Shown here piece after piece: positions 1 to 5,194 of a stretch of DNA of 5,194 bases (within the stretch, counting starts at the first letter, position 1; every line of letters begins with the position of its first letter). The stretch is from Pedosphaera sp. (GTDB lineage Bacteria > Verrucomicrobiota > Verrucomicrobiia > Limisphaerales > SIAT01): positions 1-5,194 of the forward strand of contig SIAT01000132.1 of NCBI GenBank assembly GCA_009691645.1, read 5' to 3'. The notes under the pieces are model-generated. The model was not told the DNA's origin, did no database searches, and saw nothing but the letters and a program-made list of their open reading frames with translations. Both the position numbers and the translations under genes were made by a program.

Positions 1-1682
<1,682 letters not shown>

Positions 1683-1683
<1 letters not shown>

Positions 1684-2267
1684 TGTTCCGGAAGATTTGG
1701 AAAGCAATGAGTGAAGAGAAGAAGAACGAGTCCGGCTTTGAACAGCCGTCAACTGAAGCGCTCGCTGAAGTGAAGATGGTGACCATCAACACGGAGGAGT
1801 TCGAAGATTTCAAGGCGCAGGCGGCCAAAGGCATCGAGTATTTGGATCGGCTGCAGCGGTTGGCGGCGGAGTTCGAGAACTTCAAGAAGCGCGCCGCGCG
1901 CGAGCGGCAGGACGCGATCCGTTTCGCCAACGAGTCGCTGCTCGGCCGGCTGATTCCCGTGCTGGACAACTTCGAGATGGCTTTGGCCGCGGCAAATCAA
2001 GCCTCGGAGAACTCCACCGACTCGCTCAAGACCGGCGTGGAGATGATCGCCGGCCAGTTCAAGAACGTCATCATCGAGGCGGGACTTGAAGAGATTGACG
2101 CGGCTGGCAAGCCGTTTGATCCGAACCTTCACGAGGCCGTCAGCCAGCAGGAGACCGCCGACATTCCCGAAGGCCACGTGCTGCTGCAGCTTCGCAAAGG
2201 CTACAAGCTCAAGGAACGGCTCATTCGCCCCGCCACGGTTATCGTTTCCAAAACCCCCACTGCGTAG
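1683..2267 (+). CDS. grpE: GrpE, nucleotide exchange factor for DnaK
   Basis: A cytoplasmic homodimeric co-chaperone that releases ADP from DnaK and resets the Hsp70 cycle. The 194-residue product has a charged, low-complexity N-terminus (to about 35) and a long helix predicted to form the dimeric coiled coil (about 38-100), containing LAAEFENFKKRAARER and LIPVLDNFE. The C-terminal beta domain that contacts DnaK carries PFDPNLHEAV (143-152) and ends with GYKLKERLIRPATVIVS. Length is normal for the family. The start is uncertain. ATG 1683 overlaps the aspS stop in TAATG, with GAAGGA at 1674-1679 only three bases upstream. A second in-frame ATG at 1707 begins MSEEKKNES, very typical of a GrpE N-terminus, and would give 186 residues; GGAAG (1690-1694) precedes it by 12 bases. 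Family identity is firm; I keep the first start because of the overlap with aspS. Confidence 0.96.
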
Positions 2268-2270
2268 CAT

Positions 2271-3425
2271 ATGGCGAAGCGTGACTACTACGAGGTGCTT
2301 GGTGTGGAACGTGCCGCCAACGCGGAGGAACTCAAGAAAGCCTACCGCAAGCAAGCGGTGAAACATCACCCGGACAAGAATCCGGGCGACAAGGCTGCCG
2401 AGGAAAAGTTCAAGGAAGTGGGCGAGGCTTACGAGGCTTTGAGCGATCCCCAGAAGAAGGCGGCCTACGATCAATACGGCCACGCGGCATTCGATCCCCG
2501 CGCCCGTGCCGGTGCCGGACGCGGGACTGCGGGAGGCGGCTTCCACGACCCATTCGACATTTTCCGTGAAGCATTCAGTGGCGGCGGTGGTGGTGGCGGC
2601 AATATCTTCGAAGAACTTTTTGGCGGTGAACGGCGGGATTCAAGGGGCACTCAACGCGGTTCGGATTTGCGCTATGATTTGGAGATCACCTTCGAAGAGG
2701 CCGTGCTCGGGTGCGAGAAGGAGATCGGTGTCACCAAACTCGAGATCTGCGACGGCTGCCGCGGTTCCGGCGCTGAACAGGGATCGAACACCAAGACCTG
2801 CACAGCGTGCGGCGGTCGCGGTCAAGTCGTCATGGCGCGCGGCATCTTCAGCATCCAACAGACCTGTCCGCGCTGCGAAGGTGCGGGGAAGGTGGTCGAG
2901 AAGCCGTGTCACACTTGCCGCGGCGCAGGCCGCAAGGAGAAGACCAGCAAGATCAAACTCAAGATCCCTGCGGGCGTGGATACCGGTGCGCGTTTGCGTT
3001 CTTCGGGCAACGGCGAGGCTGGTGGGCGTGGCGGCAAGCACGGCGATCTTTACGTGGTGTTGCACGTGCGGTCACACGAGATTTTTCAGCGCGATGGCGA
3101 TGACTTGATCTGCGAGGTGCCGATCAATTTCGTGCAGGCGACGCTCGGTGCGGAGGTGGAAGTCCCGACGATGAGCGGCCCTGCGCACATCCGCATTCCG
3201 GCTGGCACGCAGACCGGCACGATTTTCCGGCTCAAGGGGCGTGGGGTGAAAAATATCCAAGGCCACGGCACTGGCGATCAGCACGTGCGTGTCTCGGTCG
3301 AAGTGCCAACGCATCTCAACAGCGCCCAGAAAGCCAAGCTGGAAGAGTTCGCTGCGCTCTGCGATCCGAGTGTGAATCCTCGGGGCAAAAGCTTTTTCGA
3401 TAAGGCGAAAACTTTCTTCAAGTGA
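2271..3425 (+). CDS. dnaJ: Chaperone protein DnaJ (class A J-protein)
   Basis: Hsp40 co-chaperone that delivers unfolded clients to DnaK and stimulates its ATPase. All class A domains are present in order. The J domain (1-70) opens MAKRDYYEVLGV and has the essential HPD at 33-35. A Gly/Phe-rich linker (about 80-119) contains a run of seven glycines (104-110) and FEELFGG. The zinc region (160-220) has four complete CxxCxGxG motifs: CDGCRGSG, CTACGGRG, CPRCEGAG and CHTCRGAG, giving eight cysteines for two zinc ions. The C-terminal substrate-binding and dimerisation domains follow, with GDLYVVLHVR and a TLGAEVEVPT segment. At 384 residues it is a normal length. It begins three bases after the grpE stop, with no Shine-Dalgarno-like purine stretch in the preceding 20 bases, so translation is probably coupled to grpE. 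The partner dnaK is not in the window. Confidence 0.98.
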   Translation: MAKRDYYEVLGVERAANAEELKKAYRKQAVKHHPDKNPGDKAAEEKFKEVGEAYEALSDPQKKAAYDQYGHAAFDPRARAGAGRGTAGGGFHDPFDIFREAFSGGGGGGGNIFEELFGGERRDSRGTQRGSDLRYDLEITFEEAVLGCEKEIGVTKLEICDGCRGSGAEQGSNTKTCTACGGRGQVVMARGIFSIQQTCPRCEGAGKVVEKPCHTCRGAGRKEKTSKIKLKIPAGVDTGARLRSSGNGEAGGRGGKHGDLYVVLHVRSHEIFQRDGDDLICEVPINFVQATLGAEVEVPTMSGPAHIRIPAGTQTGTIFRLKGRGVKNIQGHGTGDQHVRVSVEVPTHLNSAQKAKLEEFAALCDPSVNPRGKSFFDKAKTFFK

Positions 3426-3520
3426 CCTGGCGGCGTAGTTGCTGAATGCAGCCTCGGCTCGGCTCTCTTCCCGGTAAAACTAATCTCGACTCAGCGCGCC
3501 CGCGCTTCGACCATTTGGGT
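3426..3520. other. Intergenic gap dnaJ-rsmE, no clear signal
   Basis: The only non-coding gap in the plus-strand cluster, 95 bases long if rsmE starts at 3521. I looked for a -35/-10 pair at 16-18 base spacing and found none convincing: the AT-rich TAAAACTAATCT at 3475-3486 has no TTGACA-like box at the right distance. A small inverted repeat GCTG-AATG-CAGC (3441-3452) has only a four-base stem and no T-tract, so it is not a credible terminator. Read-through from dnaJ into rsmE is therefore possible but not shown. Confidence 0.5.
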
Positions 3521-4300
3521 ATGCCGGTTAAGTATCATCCAACCCATCGTTTCTATCTGCCGACGGCGTCCAAGACCGGCGTGGAGATCATATTGGCCGA
3601 ACGCGAAGCGCATCACGCCGCGCAGGTGTTGCGTGTGCGTGCGGGTGAACACGTGGCCGTGCTGGACGGTGCCGGTCTGGAATGCATTTGCGAAGTGCGC
3701 GAGGTGAGCAAGCGCACAGTGACGCTGACGGTCGTTGAACGGAAAATCCATTCCGCGCCCGCGGCACGCGTGACACTCGTGCAGGCGCTGACCAAAGCGA
3801 AGTCGTTCGACACCATTCTGCAGAAAGCCACCGAACTGGGCGCGACACGCATCGTGCCGCTGGCGGTAGAGCGCTCGGTGGCGCACGTGGACACAGCCGA
3901 CGCCGTCGACAAGGTGGAGAAATGGCGCGCGACAGCCATCGAGGCGATGAAGCAATGCGGCTGGCCGTGGCTGCCACAGATTGAAGTGCCGCTGACGCCG
4001 AAAGCGTTCCTCGCGCGCTCAGAGATGCAGAGCGAACTCACGTTCCTCGCTTCGCTTCAACCGGGAGCGCGCCATCCGCGTGAACATTTCCAGGAATTCT
4101 TTCGCGAACATCAACGCCGGCCGGCATCGGTGGCGGTGTGGATCGGTCCGGAAGGTGACTTCACGCCCGCCGAGGTTGAGCTGGCGCTCGCGGCGGGTTC
4201 GCGGCCCATCACGCTTGGTCCGACGGTGCTGCGTGCCGACACGGCGGCGATCTACTCGCTCTCGGTCATCAGCTACGAACTCGCCGCGGTGCAGGGCTGA
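3521..4300 (+). CDS. rsmE: 16S rRNA (uracil-1498-N3)-methyltransferase RsmE
   Basis: A SPOUT-family (trefoil-knot) enzyme that uses S-adenosylmethionine to methylate N3 of U1498 in helix 44 of 16S rRNA, acting on the assembled 30S subunit. The N-terminal PUA-like RNA-binding domain shows THRFYL (8-13), HHAAQVLRVRAGE (31-43) and VLDGAG. The knot domain shows KAKSFDTILQKATELGATRI (92-111), PLAVERS (113-119), EAMKQCGW (141-148), the SAM-loop IGPEGDF (208-214) and LGPTVLRADTA (232-242). I chose ATG 3521 (259 residues, near the usual 240-250) because the conserved HRFYL segment sits close to the N-terminus in this family. An in-frame ATG at 3446 would add 25 residues without family resemblance. 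Neither start has a strong Shine-Dalgarno site. It follows dnaJ on the same strand and converges on the TPR gene 10 bases downstream. Confidence 0.94.
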   Translation: MPVKYHPTHRFYLPTASKTGVEIILAEREAHHAAQVLRVRAGEHVAVLDGAGLECICEVREVSKRTVTLTVVERKIHSAPAARVTLVQALTKAKSFDTILQKATELGATRIVPLAVERSVAHVDTADAVDKVEKWRATAIEAMKQCGWPWLPQIEVPLTPKAFLARSEMQSELTFLASLQPGARHPREHFQEFFREHQRRPASVAVWIGPEGDFTPAEVELALAAGSRPITLGPTVLRADTAAIYSLSVISYELAAVQG

Positions 4301-4310
4301 GGCGCGCGCG

Positions 4311-5194
4311 TCACTTCGGCGGCGCGGGCGGCGCGTTCAGCAATTCTTTGAAGGCAGGCAGTGATTGGAGGTTCGCGAAATTCGTGTCGCTCTGAAGAAT
4401 TGCCCGCATGTTCTTCGCGGTGGATTGCGTGGCGAGGCGTTGGTCGCTGATCTGAATTGATTGGCGCAGCGACTGAAGCGTCGGCTCGAGTTTCCTCAAG
4501 GCATTCTGCACGAGCGCGAGGTCGTACAACACTTCGGGGCTGGTGGGATTCAGCGCGAAGAGACGGGTGAATACAGCCTCCTGTTTCGGCCAGTCACCGA
4601 GCATCCGATAAGCCTGACCCGCGGCCGTGAGTGAGAGGGCGTCGGCGTTCGGCGTCGCGGCGAGACGATCGATGATGGCGGTGGCTTTGGCGGGTTGCTG
4701 CAATTCGAGATAGAGCGTGAAGAGGCCGAGGGCGACCTTCACGTTCGTGGGGCTGCGGTTGTAAGCCTGCTCGTATTGCGCGAGGAGCGATTGGGCCTGG
4801 CCGGGGCTGGCCTGCTGCCGGATCGCTTGGAGCTGCCTGTGCAACTCGATGAGGTGGAGGTTGTCGCGGTCGAGCGAAAGCGCGGTGGCGGAGACCAACT
4901 CGGCGTCGTCGTAACGCTTGTGGTTCACGAGCATCGTCGTGTAGCGGTACACCAACTCGGGGCTGTACGGGCAGAACGCGAAGGCCTGTTTGTACGCGAA
5001 GTCGGCCTCCTTGAGCATGCTCTGATAGGCGGGCGATTCCTTGGCGAGTTGGCTTAGGCGCCATGTGTAAATGCCCGCGATGGCGGTGCGGAGTTTGGCG
5101 AAAGATTTTTGCGCGTCGTTGTCGCGAACGAACTTTGGGTCGCCGGTGAAGGCGTCGAAATTGCGCCGGCGATAGGTCTTTTCGGCGAACGCGG
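4311..5194 (-). CDS. C-terminal part of a TPR-repeat protein, possibly a DUF2723 membrane protein tail (5' end outside window)
   Basis: The minus-strand frame is open from the window edge to a TGA complementary to 4311-4313, giving 293 visible residues. The start is not in the window: coding continues upstream of the internal Met at 5018 (fragment residue 59) for 58 more residues, including FDAFTGDPKFVRDNDAQK and KLRTAIAGIYTWR. From about residue 62 it is helical and TPR-like: one repeat around 63-108 (ADFAYKQAFAFCPYSPE), one around 133-165 (YEQAYNRSPTNVKVALGLF), and two around 166-246, with NPTSPEVLYDLA at 215-226. The tail is proline-rich (PPAPPK). No membrane segment or catalytic motif is visible. 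From memory, the GDPKFVRD...AFCPYSPE pattern resembles the C-termini of large DUF2723 proteins of Verrucomicrobiota, which pair N-terminal membrane helices with TPRs. The TPR call is firm; the DUF2723 link is tentative. Confidence 0.85.
   Translation of the reverse strand, partial: AFAEKTYRRRNFDAFTGDPKFVRDNDAQKSFAKLRTAIAGIYTWRLSQLAKESPAYQSMLKEADFAYKQAFAFCPYSPELVYRYTTMLVNHKRYDDAELVSATALSLDRDNLHLIELHRQLQAIRQQASPGQAQSLLAQYEQAYNRSPTNVKVALGLFTLYLELQQPAKATAIIDRLAATPNADALSLTAAGQAYRMLGDWPKQEAVFTRLFALNPTSPEVLYDLALVQNALRKLEPTLQSLRQSIQISDQRLATQSTAKNMRAILQSDTNFANLQSLPAFKELLNAPPAPPK

Noticed and set aside
1749..2546. Minus-strand open frame (265 codons) opposite grpE and dnaJ
   Set aside because: An antisense shadow of two certain genes with no recognisable domain.
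2580..2600. GGN repeat tract encoding seven glycines in dnaJ
   Set aside because: Gly-rich runs are the normal Gly/Phe linker of DnaJ, so this is not treated as a separate repeat element.
3387..3396. AAAAGCTTTT palindrome near the 3' end of dnaJ
   Set aside because: It falls inside the coding sequence, has no GC stem, and encodes conserved-looking C-terminal residues; not a terminator.
3446..3520. 25-codon N-terminal extension of RsmE from ATG 3446
   Set aside because: The extension has no resemblance to RsmE, no good ribosome binding site, and would place the conserved HRFYL segment unusually far from the N-terminus.
4695..5057. Plus-strand open frame (120 codons) opposite the TPR gene
   Set aside because: An antisense shadow rich in L, V, E and R, without motifs and opposite repeats that explain the region.
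4594..5064. Second minus-strand frame (156 codons) within the TPR gene
   Set aside because: It is Arg/Pro/His-rich out-of-frame sequence; the overlapping frame has clear TPR repeats and runs through to the window edge.

Overview
This window is an ordinary bacterial housekeeping region of fairly high GC content. It holds four tightly packed plus-strand genes and the 3' end of one minus-strand gene, converging near position 4300. I see no mobile element, CRISPR array, RNA gene or defence system, and no sign of an undescribed system.

Layout: (1) 1-1683, + strand, aspS (aspartyl-tRNA synthetase, bacterial long form), cut at its 5' end by the window edge; (2) 1683-2267, grpE, sharing one base with the aspS stop (TAATG); (3) 2271-3425, dnaJ, three bases after the grpE stop and complete with J domain, Gly/Phe linker, four zinc-binding CxxCxGxG motifs and C-terminal domains; (4) a 95-base gap with no recognisable promoter or terminator, then 3521-4300, rsmE (16S rRNA U1498 N3-methyltransferase of the SPOUT family); (5) 10 bases further on, the stop codon of a minus-strand TPR-repeat protein that runs off the right edge (4311-5194).

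The organism is most likely a member of the Verrucomicrobiota (Pedosphaera/Limisphaerales-like). This is an inference from the TPR fragment, whose sequence resembles, from memory, the C-terminal tails of large DUF2723 membrane proteins in that group, and from the RsmE sequence style (IGPEGDF, KQCGWPWLP). I could not run a search to confirm it.

The first three genes are probably one transcription unit, with rsmE possibly joining it. GrpE and DnaJ are the nucleotide-exchange factor and J-protein of the DnaK (Hsp70) cycle, but dnaK is not adjacent. RsmE and AspRS belong to translation. A dnaJ-rsmE neighbourhood is known from Firmicutes (dnaJ-prmA-rsmE), so the link is not unique, but here prmA is missing and aspS leads the cluster.
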